From: Candidatus Gastranaerophilales bacterium
GTDB lineage: Bacteria > Cyanobacteriota > Vampirovibrionia > Gastranaerophilales > Gastranaerophilaceae
DNA: 64,000 nt
Direction: 5' to 3'
Assembly: GCA_944325525.1 (NCBI GenBank)
Contig: CALVAK010000006.1
Coordinates: 33,244-97,243 of the forward strand
Shown in pieces: positions 17,835 to 26,776 of the stretch. The translations under genes and the position numbers were made by a program. Below the pieces are notes generated by a model. That model saw only the letters and a program-made list of their open reading frames with translations, was not told the DNA's origin and made no database searches. Position 1 is the stretch's first letter. Each line of letters opens with the position of its first letter.

Positions 17835-18410
17835 CTACCATTTTAAAGCTATTTCCTGAGGTTTATAGCCATTTATATAGCTGTACATTTCATCTATTGT
17901 ATTTGCAATAAAATAGAGTGATTTCATTTCTTCTTTTGCAAATTTATTTTCATAAACAGTATCAAACATTTTAAACATATTATCGTAATATGAATCAAAA
18001 TTAAAGAAAATAACAGGTTTATTATGGTAGCCCAGCTGTTTTGCAACGAGAATTTCAAAGATTTCTTCAAATGTACCGAAACCACCGGGCAAAGCAACAA
18101 ATATATCTGCATATTTTTCCATTGTTGCTTTTCTTTCTCTCATATCTTTTGTAATAATTACTTTCGCAAGTTCGGGATGTTTTAAACCAAACTGTGCAAT
18201 TCTTTCAGGAATGACCCCTATAACTTCAGCTCCGTTTTCTATTGCATTATTTGCTATAACTCCCATCATTCCTACGGTTGTTCCGCCGTATACCATATTA
18301 TACCCTTCTGTACCTATTTTTATACCGAATTCAGCTGAAAACTTATAGAATTTTTCAGGCAGATAATTACTTGAAGAACAGTATACGCATATTGTAGGTT
18401 TATTTTTCAT
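17835..18410 (-). CDS. LOG family protein (TIGR00730)
   Basis: This 191-residue Rossmann-fold protein has the LOG signature PGGFGTFEE at residues 108-116 and the upstream VYGGTTVGMMG. Characterised members cleave nucleoside monophosphates (cytokinin riboside monophosphate phosphoribohydrolase) or related nucleotides to base and ribose 5-phosphate. In bacteria a housekeeping nucleotide role is likely. It starts 11 bases after thiH ends, so it may be the last gene of the thiG-thiH transcript. Confidence 0.85.
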   Translation of the reverse strand: MKNKPTICVYCSSSNYLPEKFYKFSAEFGIKIGTEGYNMVYGGTTVGMMGVIANNAIENGAEVIGVIPERIAQFGLKHPELAKVIITKDMRERKATMEKYADIFVALPGGFGTFEEIFEILVAKQLGYHNKPVIFFNFDSYYDNMFKMFDTVYENKFAKEEMKSLYFIANTIDEMYSYINGYKPQEIALKW

Positions 18411-18421
18411 ATATTTAATCC

Positions 18422-19576
18422 TTAAACATAAATATAATCATTCATGACCGGTTGAAGACCTTTGCCCTTAACAGCATTATAAACTTCTTGAACATTTCTG
18501 TCATCAGCAATAATAAACTGGTCGTCACCTTTATCTTCGGTTGTGTTACAGTGAGAACCTATTCCGGTACTTACTCCGGCAGAAATTTTTGTTGCCGCAA
18601 GTGTTAAAACATTATCCCTAAATCCGCTTCTTTCCCTTGTTGAAATAGTTATACCGGCATATGGCATAAAAATTCTGTATGCAAGCATAACCTGAAGCAG
18701 CTGTCTTTCGTGTACATCTTTTGGATTTATTTTTTCGTTGTTTATAATTGGTCTTAATCTCGGGCAAGAAAATGAAATTTCAGCATGAGGATATTTCCTT
18801 TGTATTAAAAATGCATGGAATCCTGTAGCAAAAGCATCTTTTCTGAAATCATCAAGACCCAATAATGCAGCAAAAGCAACTCCTCTCATTCCGCCCAATA
18901 AAGCTCTTTCCTGAGTGTTAAATCTATATGAAAAAATTCTTTTATGTCCTTTTAAATGTAATTCTTTATACCTTTTCGAATTATATGTTTCCTGAAAAAC
19001 CGTAATATAATCAGCCCCGCATTCTCTCAAATATCTATAATCATTTGAATTCATAGGATATACTTCAAGTCCTATTGTTTTAAAGTATTTTGATGCGATT
19101 TTGCAAGCTTCACCTATATACTCTTTATCGGATAATTTATGACTTTCTCCTGTAAGAATAAGAATTTCTTCCAATCCGGTTTCTTTAATAGCTGCCATTT
19201 CTTTTTCTATTTCATCAAATGTTAATTTTGCTCTTTTAATTTGGTTCATACAATTAAAACCGCAATAAACACAGTGATTCTCACAATAATTTGAAATATA
19301 AAGCGGAGTAAATAAATAAACGGAATTTCCAAAATGTTTTTCTCTTTCTTCTTTAGCCTTAACGGCCATTTCTTCAAGCATATCGCCTGCAGCAGGCGAT
19401 AATAAAGCTTTATAGTTTTCTATTGAGCAGTTATTTGAATTTAAAGCTTCCTCTACGTCCTTTTTTGTATACTTCTCGTAATTGTAATTTTCTGTTTCGA
19501 ATAAAACATTATCAATGATATCAGAATTTATTAATTCCATGTCTTCATCATATTCAACACAATCATATTTTTTCAT
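18422..19576 (-). CDS. thiH: 2-iminoacetate synthase ThiH
   Basis: This 384-residue radical SAM enzyme has C98, C102 and C105 in the CENHCVYC cluster motif. It also has the family features ILILTGESHKLS and FSCPRLRPI. ThiH cleaves tyrosine to 2-iminoacetate (dehydroglycine) and p-cresol, supplying ThiG for the thiazole half of thiamin. The oxygen-sensitive tyrosine route, instead of glycine oxidase ThiO, fits an anaerobe. It follows thiG by 10 bases. No thiS, thiF, thiC or thiE is in the window. Confidence 0.95.
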   Translation of the reverse strand: MKKYDCVEYDEDMELINSDIIDNVLFETENYNYEKYTKKDVEEALNSNNCSIENYKALLSPAAGDMLEEMAVKAKEEREKHFGNSVYLFTPLYISNYCENHCVYCGFNCMNQIKRAKLTFDEIEKEMAAIKETGLEEILILTGESHKLSDKEYIGEACKIASKYFKTIGLEVYPMNSNDYRYLRECGADYITVFQETYNSKRYKELHLKGHKRIFSYRFNTQERALLGGMRGVAFAALLGLDDFRKDAFATGFHAFLIQRKYPHAEISFSCPRLRPIINNEKINPKDVHERQLLQVMLAYRIFMPYAGITISTRERSGFRDNVLTLAATKISAGVSTGIGSHCNTTEDKGDDQFIIADDRNVQEVYNAVKGKGLQPVMNDYIYV

Positions 19577-19586
19577 ACAAAAACCT

Positions 19587-20360
19587 CTAATCTAGAACAA
19601 ACCCGGTTAAAGGAGAAGAAGCTGAAGCACCATTATTTAGAACTCTTCCGGGTTTTGCAAGATAAGCTTCTCTTCCGGCTTCTATAGCTTTTTTAAAGGC
19701 ACCCGCCATCTGAATAATATTTCCTGCCGTTGCAATTGCAGTGTTTGCCATAACTGCAGCCGCTCCCATTTCCATCGCCTCGCAAGCTTGAGAAGGTCTT
19801 CCTATTCCTGCATCAACAATAACAGGAATTTCAATCTCATCAATTAAAATCTGAATAAAATCCTTTGTACATAATCCTTTATTTGAACCAATAGGAGCTG
19901 CTAATGGCATAACCGAAGCAGCACCTGCGTTAACCAAATCTCTTGCTACGTTTAAATCGGGATACATATACGGCATTACCGTGAAATTTTCTTTTGCAAG
20001 AATTTCAGTTGCTTTTATTGTTTCATAATTATCCGGAAGAAGGTATTTTGAATCTTTCATAATTTCAATTTTAATAAAATCCCCGCATCCTATCTCACGG
20101 GCTAGATGTGCAATTCTAACAGCCTCCTGGGCAGTTCTTGCCCCTGAAGTATTCGGAAGCAAAACAACATTTTTTGGTATAAAATCCGTTATATTATCTT
20201 TATCAGATGTATTGGCACGTCTTAATGCGAGTGTTATTATTTCTGCACCTGCATATTCCACAGCAGCTTTTATTAAATCAACACTGTATTTCCCTGAACC
20301 TAAAATAAACCTTGAATTAAATTTATATTTGCCTATTTGAAGTTTATCTTCTATATCCAT
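19587..20360 (-). CDS. thiG: Thiazole synthase ThiG
   Basis: This 257-residue TIM-barrel enzyme has the Schiff-base lysine in FIKIEI (K97) and phosphate-binding glycines in [11 protein letters not shown] and [12 protein letters not shown]. It condenses deoxyxylulose phosphate, 2-iminoacetate and ThiS-thiocarboxylate to thiazole phosphate. GGAGG precedes the ATG by six bases. That ribosome binding site abuts a hairpin (20370-20393) that could hide it, and a nested stem-loop lies just upstream. Expression is therefore probably controlled by its leader RNA. Confidence 0.95.
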   Translation of the reverse strand: MDIEDKLQIGKYKFNSRFILGSGKYSVDLIKAAVEYAGAEIITLALRRANTSDKDNITDFIPKNVVLLPNTSGARTAQEAVRIAHLAREIGCGDFIKIEIMKDSKYLLPDNYETIKATEILAKENFTVMPYMYPDLNVARDLVNAGAASVMPLAAPIGSNKGLCTKDFIQILIDEIEIPVIVDAGIGRPSQACEAMEMGAAAVMANTAIATAGNIIQMAGAFKKAIEAGREAYLAKPGRVLNNGASASSPLTGFVLD

Positions 20361-20369
20361 TTTACCTCC

Positions 20370-20435
20370 TGTGTTTTTTCAAAAAAAAACACATGAAAGT
20401 TTACTTACACCCAAGGTGGTGTACCCCTTCATGTG
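20370..20435 (-). promoter_or_regulatory. Structured thiG leader, candidate riboswitch-like element
   Basis: Read on the minus strand, CACATGAA (20435-20428) pairs with TTCATGTG (20397-20390). Inside, TACACC pairs with GGTGTA around ACCTTG, leaving an asymmetric internal loop (GGGG opposite AGTAAAC). The 3' arm's TGTG is also the first part of a second hairpin, TGTGTTTTTT with AAAAAACACA (20393-20370), which ends directly at the GGAGG ribosome binding site of thiG. The two pairings share bases and exclude each other, as in an aptamer with a translational expression platform. The TPP aptamer core (CUGAGA and its partner) is absent. Confidence 0.5.
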
Positions 20436-20644
20436 AACAATCGCAATCTGTTTAAATTATAAAAAAACAACATTTCAGTGTCAAGTAAATCAATTTTTAA
20501 TGATATTCTAAGAAAAATCCACAAGGTAAGGTTGGATTGAAACTCAACATACAAAATATGATTAAAAGAAGAAGTAATGTAAGAGCAGCTAATTGCATTA
20601 TTGCCTGTTATTTATAATAAAAATCAGCTTAAATTCAGCCTTGA
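20436..20644. other. Intergenic region between thiG and thrS promoter
   Basis: Most of the 370-base gap between thiG and thrS is AT-rich with no gene. I looked for a T-box (specifier stem and AGGGTGGNACCGCG) because thrS follows and saw none. A 19-codon frame beginning at 20558 has no ribosome binding site and no threonine run, so it is not called. Confidence 0.5.
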
Positions 20645-20673
20645 TTGATATTTTCTTTTATGAGTGATATAAC
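20645..20673 (+). promoter_or_regulatory. thrS: Sigma-70-type promoter of thrS
   Basis: TTGATA (20645-20650) and TATAAC (20668-20673) are separated by 17 bases. The predicted transcript has a leader of about 50 bases before the ATG, containing GGAGAGAAAAGG. Confidence 0.7.
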
Positions 20674-20730
20674 ATAGAATATGTTTATTAAACCCGCATA
20701 CTAATATAACCGGAGAGAAAAGGAAAAATT

Positions 20731-22515
20731 ATGGAAAAGAATAATGAAACCCTGCATATATTGAGACACTCAGCTTCTCATATTATGGCACAAGCTGTTC
20801 AAAAATTGTATCCTAACGCAAAACTTGCGATAGGGCCTGCCATTGAAACCGGATTTTATTATGATTTTGATTTAGATAATCATACTTTTTCCGATGAGGA
20901 TTTAATTAAAATTGAAAATGAAATGAAAAATATAATAAAGCAGAATCTTGTTTTTGAAAAACATGAAATAAAAGATGTTCAAAAACAAATCGAAGAGTTT
21001 AAAAAAGAAGGTGAAATATATAAAGCCGAACTACTAGAAGAACATAGAAATGATAATCCGACCTTATATCTGACAAAAGACAGAGAAGGCAATGTTTTAT
21101 TTAATGATTTATGTTCCGGTCCGCATTTACCTAATACAACATATATAAAAGGAAATGCCATTAAAGTTTTAAAGACGGCAGGTGCATACTGGAGAGGTAA
21201 TGAAAAAAATAAAATGCTCCAGAGAATATATGCTACAGCCTTCTGGTCAAAAGAAGATCTGGATAAGTATTTGAATTTCCTTGAAGAAGCACAAAAGAGA
21301 GATCACAGAAAATTAGCATCTCAGCTTGATTTATTCTCTGTTCGTGAAGAAATAGGCGGAGGACTTGTATTATGGCATCCTAATCTTTCTATTGTCAGAG
21401 AAGAAATTGAAAATTACTGGAGAAGTGAACACAGGAAAAGAGGATACGTCATTGTTCATACTCCGCAGCTTGCAAAATCTAAACTATGGGAAATTTCAGG
21501 ACATATTGACCATTATAAAGAAAATATGTTCTTTATACAGAAAGAAAATGATGAAGATGAACAATATATAGTAAAACCGATGAATTGTCCTTTTCATATT
21601 ATGATTTATCAGTCAAACAGATATTCATACCGTTCATTGCCGTTAAGAATGGCCGAGCTCGGAACTGTATACAGAAAAGAAAAATCAGGAGCTTTGTCCG
21701 GTTTAACACGTGTACAAGGTTTTACTCAGGATGATGCACATATTTTCTGCACTCCGGAACAACTTGTCGATGAAATTAATGCCATTATTGATTTTGTTTC
21801 TGACACTATGAAAATTTTCAATATGGATTTTGAAGTTGAACTTTCGACAAGACCTGAAAGTTATGTAGGTGACATAAAAAACTGGGAGCTGGCTGAAGCC
21901 GGATTAAAAGAAGCAATGGATAAACGTAAAATGCACTATGAAATTAATGAAGGTGATGGTGCTTTCTACGGTCCAAAAATTGATTTTAAGGTAAAAGATG
22001 CAATAGGAAGAACATGGCAGTGTGCGACAATACAACTTGATTTTAACCTGCCAGAAAGATTTAATATTAAATATCAGGATAAAGACGGGCAAATGAAAAC
22101 ACCGGTTATGCTTCACCGTGTAATATTCGGATCAATGGAACGTTTCCACGGAATATTAATAGAACATTATGCGGGTGCTTTCCCGATGTGGCTTGCTCCG
22201 ACTCAGGTTGCAATAGTTCCTATCTCAGAACGTCACAATGATTATGCTAAGAATATTTATGATAAATTATTTGCTTCAGGAATAAGGGTTAAACTTGATG
22301 ACCGAAGTGAAAGTATGAGTTATAAAATAAGAGAAGCATTGCAAGATAATAAAATACCTTATGTACTTGTAGTAGGCGACAAAGAAATCGAACAAAATAA
22401 AGCAGCAATAAGAATCAGAGGTATTGGTGAATCCGGAACTTTGTCTGTTGATGAATTTTTACACAAAGCTCTCGAAAAAATTCAAACAAAAACTCAAGAT
22501 TTAACTTTAATCTAA
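20731..22515 (+). CDS. thrS: Threonyl-tRNA synthetase without TGS domain
   Basis: This class II synthetase has 594 residues. It begins directly with the editing domain (LHILRHSASHIMAQAVQKLY), so the N-terminal TGS domain of the longer bacterial form is missing. The editing-domain zinc-type histidines (HSASH, CSGPHLP), catalytic motifs 1-3 and zinc ligands (PMNCPFH, DDAHIF, LHRVIFGSMERF) are present. The anticodon-binding domain (from about residue 485, APTQVAIVPISERH) is intact. TGS-less ThrRS occurs in several bacterial groups. The start is set by AAAAGGAAAA and agrees with the editing domain boundary. Confidence 0.96.
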   Translation: MEKNNETLHILRHSASHIMAQAVQKLYPNAKLAIGPAIETGFYYDFDLDNHTFSDEDLIKIENEMKNIIKQNLVFEKHEIKDVQKQIEEFKKEGEIYKAELLEEHRNDNPTLYLTKDREGNVLFNDLCSGPHLPNTTYIKGNAIKVLKTAGAYWRGNEKNKMLQRIYATAFWSKEDLDKYLNFLEEAQKRDHRKLASQLDLFSVREEIGGGLVLWHPNLSIVREEIENYWRSEHRKRGYVIVHTPQLAKSKLWEISGHIDHYKENMFFIQKENDEDEQYIVKPMNCPFHIMIYQSNRYSYRSLPLRMAELGTVYRKEKSGALSGLTRVQGFTQDDAHIFCTPEQLVDEINAIIDFVSDTMKIFNMDFEVELSTRPESYVGDIKNWELAEAGLKEAMDKRKMHYEINEGDGAFYGPKIDFKVKDAIGRTWQCATIQLDFNLPERFNIKYQDKDGQMKTPVMLHRVIFGSMERFHGILIEHYAGAFPMWLAPTQVAIVPISERHNDYAKNIYDKLFASGIRVKLDDRSESMSYKIREALQDNKIPYVLVVGDKEIEQNKAAIRIRGIGESGTLSVDEFLHKALEKIQTKTQDLTLI

Positions 22516-22626
22516 TCAAGAGCCGCTTGCGATAAATGATTTTTGTCCTGCATGGCTAACCATCTTCTACTCACAATCCGATTATTGTTAATTCTCCTCT
22601 GGCATAATCAAGTACAAAATAAGTAA

Positions 22627-22656
22627 TTGATATTTATTTAAAACATTTGCTATAAT
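22627..22656 (+). promoter_or_regulatory. Promoter placing +1 at the start codon
   Basis: TTGATA (22627-22632) and TATAAT (22651-22656, preceded by TGC, an extended -10) are 18 bases apart. The expected transcription start, six to seven bases after the -10, coincides with the ATG at 22663. No ribosome binding site lies between them, so the mRNA may be leaderless. Confidence 0.6.
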
Positions 22657-22662
22657 GGATGT

Positions 22663-23325
22663 ATGAAAAAATTACTGTCAGTATTAATATTATTTGTTTT
22701 TTTAGCATTACCTTCATTTGCGGACATTTTGCCTTTAAGTTCAAAAAGCATTCAACACTATGGAATCGGTGTATTAAATATGCCTAAAAATTACACCGTT
22801 TATCAATATCCGTACAAAGAAGCAAAAATATTAAAAGAAGTAAGCTATGATAATATTCGAAAAACTGCAATTGTAAATACTGTCGATATGAGAAAGGTAC
22901 ATTATGTAGCTTTTGTACCTTCTGAAAATGTTGCCCTGCTGACTGTAGACTTAAACCCCGGTAATGACTGGTATTGCGTTTTTTTAAACCAGCAGACAGG
23001 AGAAACAGGCTGGGTATATAATGAAAACAAACAGGATTTTTATACTTACAGGCAAATGTTTTATAAGTGGGGTAAAAAATACGGCATAAGATTATTTAAT
23101 GATTTATCACCCGAAGAAAAAGTATTATATTCAAAAGAAGATAAAACATCAAAGGTGGTTCATGAACTGCAATATCCTAAATATATAACATTTACCGTAA
23201 TACGTGGAAACTGGCTTTTAGCTACAGTGAATGATTTGACAAAACAGCCCAAAGTCGGCTGGTTCAACTGGAGAAATGATGACGGAACATTAAATATGTT
23301 TCCTAACTTCAAAGAGCAACCTTAA
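22663..23325 (+). CDS. Secreted protein of unknown function, SH3-like repeats possible
   Basis: This 220-residue protein has a signal peptide (residues 1-20, cleavage after SFA) and a beta-rich body without membrane segments. Two similar parts, GETGWVYNENK and PKVGWFNWRNDDG, have the GW pattern often seen in bacterial SH3-like folds that bind cell walls, but the match is weak. Its promoter predicts a leaderless mRNA. It converges on the next gene with a four-base overlap of stop codons. Family not recognised. Confidence 0.65.
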   Translation: MKKLLSVLILFVFLALPSFADILPLSSKSIQHYGIGVLNMPKNYTVYQYPYKEAKILKEVSYDNIRKTAIVNTVDMRKVHYVAFVPSENVALLTVDLNPGNDWYCVFLNQQTGETGWVYNENKQDFYTYRQMFYKWGKKYGIRLFNDLSPEEKVLYSKEDKTSKVVHELQYPKYITFTVIRGNWLLATVNDLTKQPKVGWFNWRNDDGTLNMFPNFKEQP

Positions 23326-24200
23326 TTCATATTGTTTCTTATTTTGTCTTCCATCCCGAATTCAAATATTTTATAAATAGTGCGTACGGGTTCTTTTACA
23401 ACTTCATCTATCTTGTCTATATCTTTATAATGTAATTTTGGTGTAGAAGTGTGAGTTTTCAAACTCCCGTATAAATTTTGTGCCCCAAGCCTCATTGATA
23501 AAAAAGAAAAAGGATTAAAGTTTTCTATTCCCAATTCTTGTAATTTTTGTATATTATCATACAATCCTTCATTAATACTTTCAAAAGTTATATTATCCTT
23601 ATTAAGCCCCATTTCATCACTTCTTATAAATTGCTCAAATAATCTCAAACTTTTACCGGAATCACAATAGTCCTGAAAAATATATGTCTTACCTGATGAT
23701 TCAACCTCTTCAGGACTAAGACCCGATTTATATATAAAATCCCTGTATTTTTCAAAACCTTCTTCTTTTGTTAATTCACGTCCGTCTTCAATCCCGAATT
23801 GAAGCCCTGATATTGGAATTATATGTGTTTTTACACCCATCATTGCAAGACATTTTGCAATCATTGAACAAGAACGCCCGATTGATATATATTCCCAGTT
23901 GTTTTCTCCGTATCTATCATCATATACAGCCTTCAATACAGTTGAAGCTTTAATACAATCATCTATTACTTCTTCCTGATAATTGTCAATTTCTTTTCTC
24001 AGTATATTTTTCTCATCTTTACTTAAAGTTTCATAATCTTTGTCGAGTAATTCTCTAATATTGCCTTTAAAAGAAGGATTAGAAGAATTAGTACTTCTTA
24101 CAAATATATCATTAGAAATACCATTATTAAAAACCTTTTTTATTCCGCTGTTTACAGGCTTAAATGTATTAAATCCAAAAATATTATTTCTTACTTCCAT
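23322..24200 (-). CDS. SFKG-motif protein with phosphoribosyltransferase-like core
   Basis: This 292-residue protein has about 40 low-complexity N-terminal residues, then the motif NPSFKGN (about 41-47), also seen in the lineage-type protein at 44285. The core (about 85-180) reads WEYISIGRSCSMIAKCLAMM, then THIIPISGL, then KTYIFQDYCDSGKSL. The last segment resembles the PRPP-binding loop of type I phosphoribosyltransferases (hydrophobic strand, D-x3-SG-x-S). I infer a PRTase-like fold; the usual paired acidic residues are reduced to one Asp plus Tyr, so catalysis is uncertain. No relatives of known function are apparent nearby. Confidence 0.55.
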   Translation of the reverse strand: MEVRNNIFGFNTFKPVNSGIKKVFNNGISNDIFVRSTNSSNPSFKGNIRELLDKDYETLSKDEKNILRKEIDNYQEEVIDDCIKASTVLKAVYDDRYGENNWEYISIGRSCSMIAKCLAMMGVKTHIIPISGLQFGIEDGRELTKEEGFEKYRDFIYKSGLSPEEVESSGKTYIFQDYCDSGKSLRLFEQFIRSDEMGLNKDNITFESINEGLYDNIQKLQELGIENFNPFSFLSMRLGAQNLYGSLKTHTSTPKLHYKDIDKIDEVVKEPVRTIYKIFEFGMEDKIRNNMN

Positions 24201-24265
24201 AGCACTGTATATAAAAAAAGAAACAAAAAAAAATTGCTTCTTTTAAATATTAAACTATAAATAAA

Positions 24266-24532
24266 TTAAACATTATCTTTATTGTGCTCTGGTAAAGAAG
24301 CCGAATATTCAGCAAGGATTCTTGCTATATCAGAACCCTTAATAACAACTTCAAGAATTAATTGAGCGTTTATAAGAAGTTTATCGGTATATTCAAGTTC
24401 ATCGGTATCAAAAATTTCAAATTCAACAAAATCCATGCCGACATAGTTAATTTTACCATATCCTTCACTTGTTCCCCATTTCATAAAAACAAGTTGTCTT
24501 TCAAATAATTTGAGTTTATCTACCAGTCTCAT
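24266..24532 (-). CDS. Small conserved-looking acidic protein, unknown
   Basis: This is an 88-residue protein if started at the Met at 24532, which is preceded by GTGGAG 10 bases upstream. The in-frame Met codons further up lack such a site. It has an N-terminal amphipathic helix (MRLVDKLKLFERQL), then a beta-rich part (KWGTSEGYGKINYVGMDFVEFEIFD) that could be a small barrel similar to Sm-like folds, then an acidic tail. No family recognised. It lies alone between two SFKG-type genes. Confidence 0.55.
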   Translation of the reverse strand: MRLVDKLKLFERQLVFMKWGTSEGYGKINYVGMDFVEFEIFDTDELEYTDKLLINAQLILEVVIKGSDIARILAEYSASLPEHNKDNV

Positions 24533-24699
24533 GAAAAAACTTCTCCACGTATCCTTTAATATCATGATAATAATTTTTACTTTTAAAGTCAATTAATAAC
24601 AACAAAGGTTTTGTAAATTTTTGAAACAAGAAATTGTTATATATATCAATAATTAATTTTTATAGATATTATTCTTTACGTAGTACAAAAAGGTAATAT

Positions 24700-25755
24700 A
24701 TGCAGGTTGGAAATATATCAAATATTTATAATATAAAAAATGGACTTATTTTAAAAAGAACACCGTCGTTTAGATCTGGTAATTGCAGTGATTCTTTTGA
24801 AAGAACAACATCTAATCTGGTTTCACAACCTAACAAACAAACCGCAGCCGAAGAAGAAAGTGAAATAAGAACATTATTTAAAGATGAAAAATTAATGACT
24901 GAAAAATTAAGAGCGGTTATAAAGAATCCTGACGATAATATAATAGGAAAAGGATTCAGTCACAGTGCATATAAACTCCCGGGATTTGATGATTACATTC
25001 TAAGAAAAGTAAATAGAGCAACTATAAGTCCTGATTTTAAAATAATAGACATAAAAGATACCTCGGATAAAAATTTAAAAGTAAATATAGGGCAGAAGAT
25101 AGGAGAAATTACGGTAGCTGATAGAAAAAGCTTCTTCCCGGTTGTTATAGAAGTATTAAAAAAACAAAAAGGAACCCCAATAGGAAATCCTCCTTCTGAA
25201 GCAATATTTTCTGAAAATACAGGAAATTTAAAAGAAGGCGAACTCCCCTACGGCGATATTGTAAGAAAAGAAACATACGCACAAAGCCTCCATAGTCTTG
25301 CAAAACTACCTGTTGAAGCTTATGAAAAACTTATTGAAAATATACAAAAAGCTTATGCGGCAGGATACTCTTTTGACCATTTAAACTCTAATAATTTACT
25401 TATTGATGAAGAAAACGGAAACATTAATATTATCGATATGGAAAAAGCAAGACAAAGAATAGATTATGGGAATATTCTTTACGCTTTAACAAATATATAC
25501 TATTTCTCTACATATACAAGTAAATATGACGGTGATATTATGGCAGGAGAACAAATAGAAGCTGTTCTGGAAGATACAATTGAAATTACGGATAAATATA
25601 TTCAGGCAATGAAAAATAAAAACGTAAAATTCGATAAAGAGGAATATTCATACGAATTTCTAAAATTCCTCTCAAGTCTGCCTTGTTCTTTTTATTGCAA
25701 AACAGCCGGTATTGATGATAAATGGAATTATTTTGAACAAATAGGTGTTGCCTAA
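24700..25755 (+). CDS. Protein-kinase-like protein of a lineage-specific type
   Basis: This 351-residue protein opens with a variable N-terminus containing PSFRSGN, akin to the SFKG motif of its neighbours. The core resembles an atypical protein kinase: a glycine-rich IIGKGFSHSAYKL (about 82-94), a possible ATP-lysine in YILRKV, a catalytic-loop-like FDHLNSNNLLID (about 222-233) and INIIDMEKA in place of DFG. The His-Arg-Asp triad is altered to Phe-Asp-His, while the metal-binding Asn and the following Asp are kept. Similar divergent kinases occur among bacterial effectors. AAAAGGT precedes the start. Activity is inferred only. Confidence 0.55.
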   Translation: MQVGNISNIYNIKNGLILKRTPSFRSGNCSDSFERTTSNLVSQPNKQTAAEEESEIRTLFKDEKLMTEKLRAVIKNPDDNIIGKGFSHSAYKLPGFDDYILRKVNRATISPDFKIIDIKDTSDKNLKVNIGQKIGEITVADRKSFFPVVIEVLKKQKGTPIGNPPSEAIFSENTGNLKEGELPYGDIVRKETYAQSLHSLAKLPVEAYEKLIENIQKAYAAGYSFDHLNSNNLLIDEENGNINIIDMEKARQRIDYGNILYALTNIYYFSTYTSKYDGDIMAGEQIEAVLEDTIEITDKYIQAMKNKNVKFDKEEYSYEFLKFLSSLPCSFYCKTAGIDDKWNYFEQIGVA

Positions 25756-25859
25756 ATTTGTAAATTTTAATTATTTTATCTTTACAAATTAAATAAAAAT
25801 ATTTTGTTTTCTTTTTAATTTTGGTATATTCAAAAGAAATATTTTATTATAGTAAGATT

Positions 25860-26768
25860 ATGAATAAAACATACAACATACTCGATGAAGAAAAAGAAAA
25901 AAACAATGAACTGTTTGAACAAAAATTAAATTCCAATCAAACTTTTCACGAAAAATATGTTTCTTCCCCTATAAATAATATAAATTTTGTTGAAATGCAG
26001 TTGTTTAAAATTTTTGAGGATGAAGTAAATTCTCAAAACGGAATTATCCATAATTATAAAAAATCTGTAGTTTATAAACTGGCAAGATTTTTAACAGGAT
26101 ATATTAAACGTTCCGCATCAATAGGAATAGCAGGAGAAACAGCAAGCGGAAAATCAACCATTACACTTGATATTATAGAAACTATTGAACTTTTTGCTAA
26201 AGCTTTTGATATAGACAATATAATTACCCGTGTTAATACTGACGATTATTACTATGATCGTTCTGAAGAAGTAAAAAAAGCAGGCGGAATGGCTGAATTT
26301 GCCAAAAATTATGATTTTGATATTCCTGATGCACTTGAATTGGACTTAATGAAAAAGCACATTAGTGAACTTCTTAGCGGCAAAGTTGTTATGCTGCCTA
26401 AATATGATATGTCGGGTACAACAATAAGAATTGATAATCACACTCTAGCATATCCATCAAAGATTATTATATCTGAAGGATTATATACACTTACTGAAAA
26501 AGTCAAAGATGCTTTTGATTTTAAAATATATGTTGATATTGATAGCAACATCCAGAAAGAACGTTTCTTTATAAGAGCAAAAGAAAGAGATCTGGGAGAT
26601 TCTGCCTATAACATATATAAAAATGCATCTGATAAAGCAAAAATATATATAAAACCCTGCCGTAACATTGCAGATATTGTATTATCAGGCGAAGCTGACA
26701 GAAACGGATATAAAATATTTATAAATAAAATACTTGCTGTTGCCCAGCAACTGCATTTTCATAAATAA
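25860..26768 (+). CDS. Uridine kinase / phosphoribulokinase family protein
   Basis: This is a P-loop kinase of 302 residues with Walker A GETASGKSTI near residue 96 and DDYYYDRSEE as the substrate-side acidic motif. KERFFIRAKERD serves as the lid arginines. The approximately 85-residue N-terminal extension has no recognised domain. Uridine kinase makes UMP or CMP from nucleosides, but relatives act on other small molecules, so the substrate is open. The ATG at 25860 is only six bases after a TATAGT box and has no ribosome binding site, another possible leaderless start. It is followed at 8 bases by nadD. Confidence 0.8.
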   Translation: MNKTYNILDEEKEKNNELFEQKLNSNQTFHEKYVSSPINNINFVEMQLFKIFEDEVNSQNGIIHNYKKSVVYKLARFLTGYIKRSASIGIAGETASGKSTITLDIIETIELFAKAFDIDNIITRVNTDDYYYDRSEEVKKAGGMAEFAKNYDFDIPDALELDLMKKHISELLSGKVVMLPKYDMSGTTIRIDNHTLAYPSKIIISEGLYTLTEKVKDAFDFKIYVDIDSNIQKERFFIRAKERDLGDSAYNIYKNASDKAKIYIKPCRNIADIVLSGEADRNGYKIFINKILAVAQQLHFHK

Positions 26769-26776
26769 GGATAATT

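Noticed and set aside
20370..20435. TPP riboswitch upstream of thiG
   Set aside because: The conserved CUGAGA and the matching 3' core are absent, and the segment is too short for the two-armed TPP aptamer.
20558..20617. 19-codon leader peptide before thrS
   Set aside because: No ribosome binding site, no threonine codons, and it lies upstream of the predicted transcription start.
20436..20730. T-box leader for thrS
   Set aside because: No AGGGTGGNACCGCG-type antiterminator and no specifier stem were found; a normal promoter lies close to the gene.
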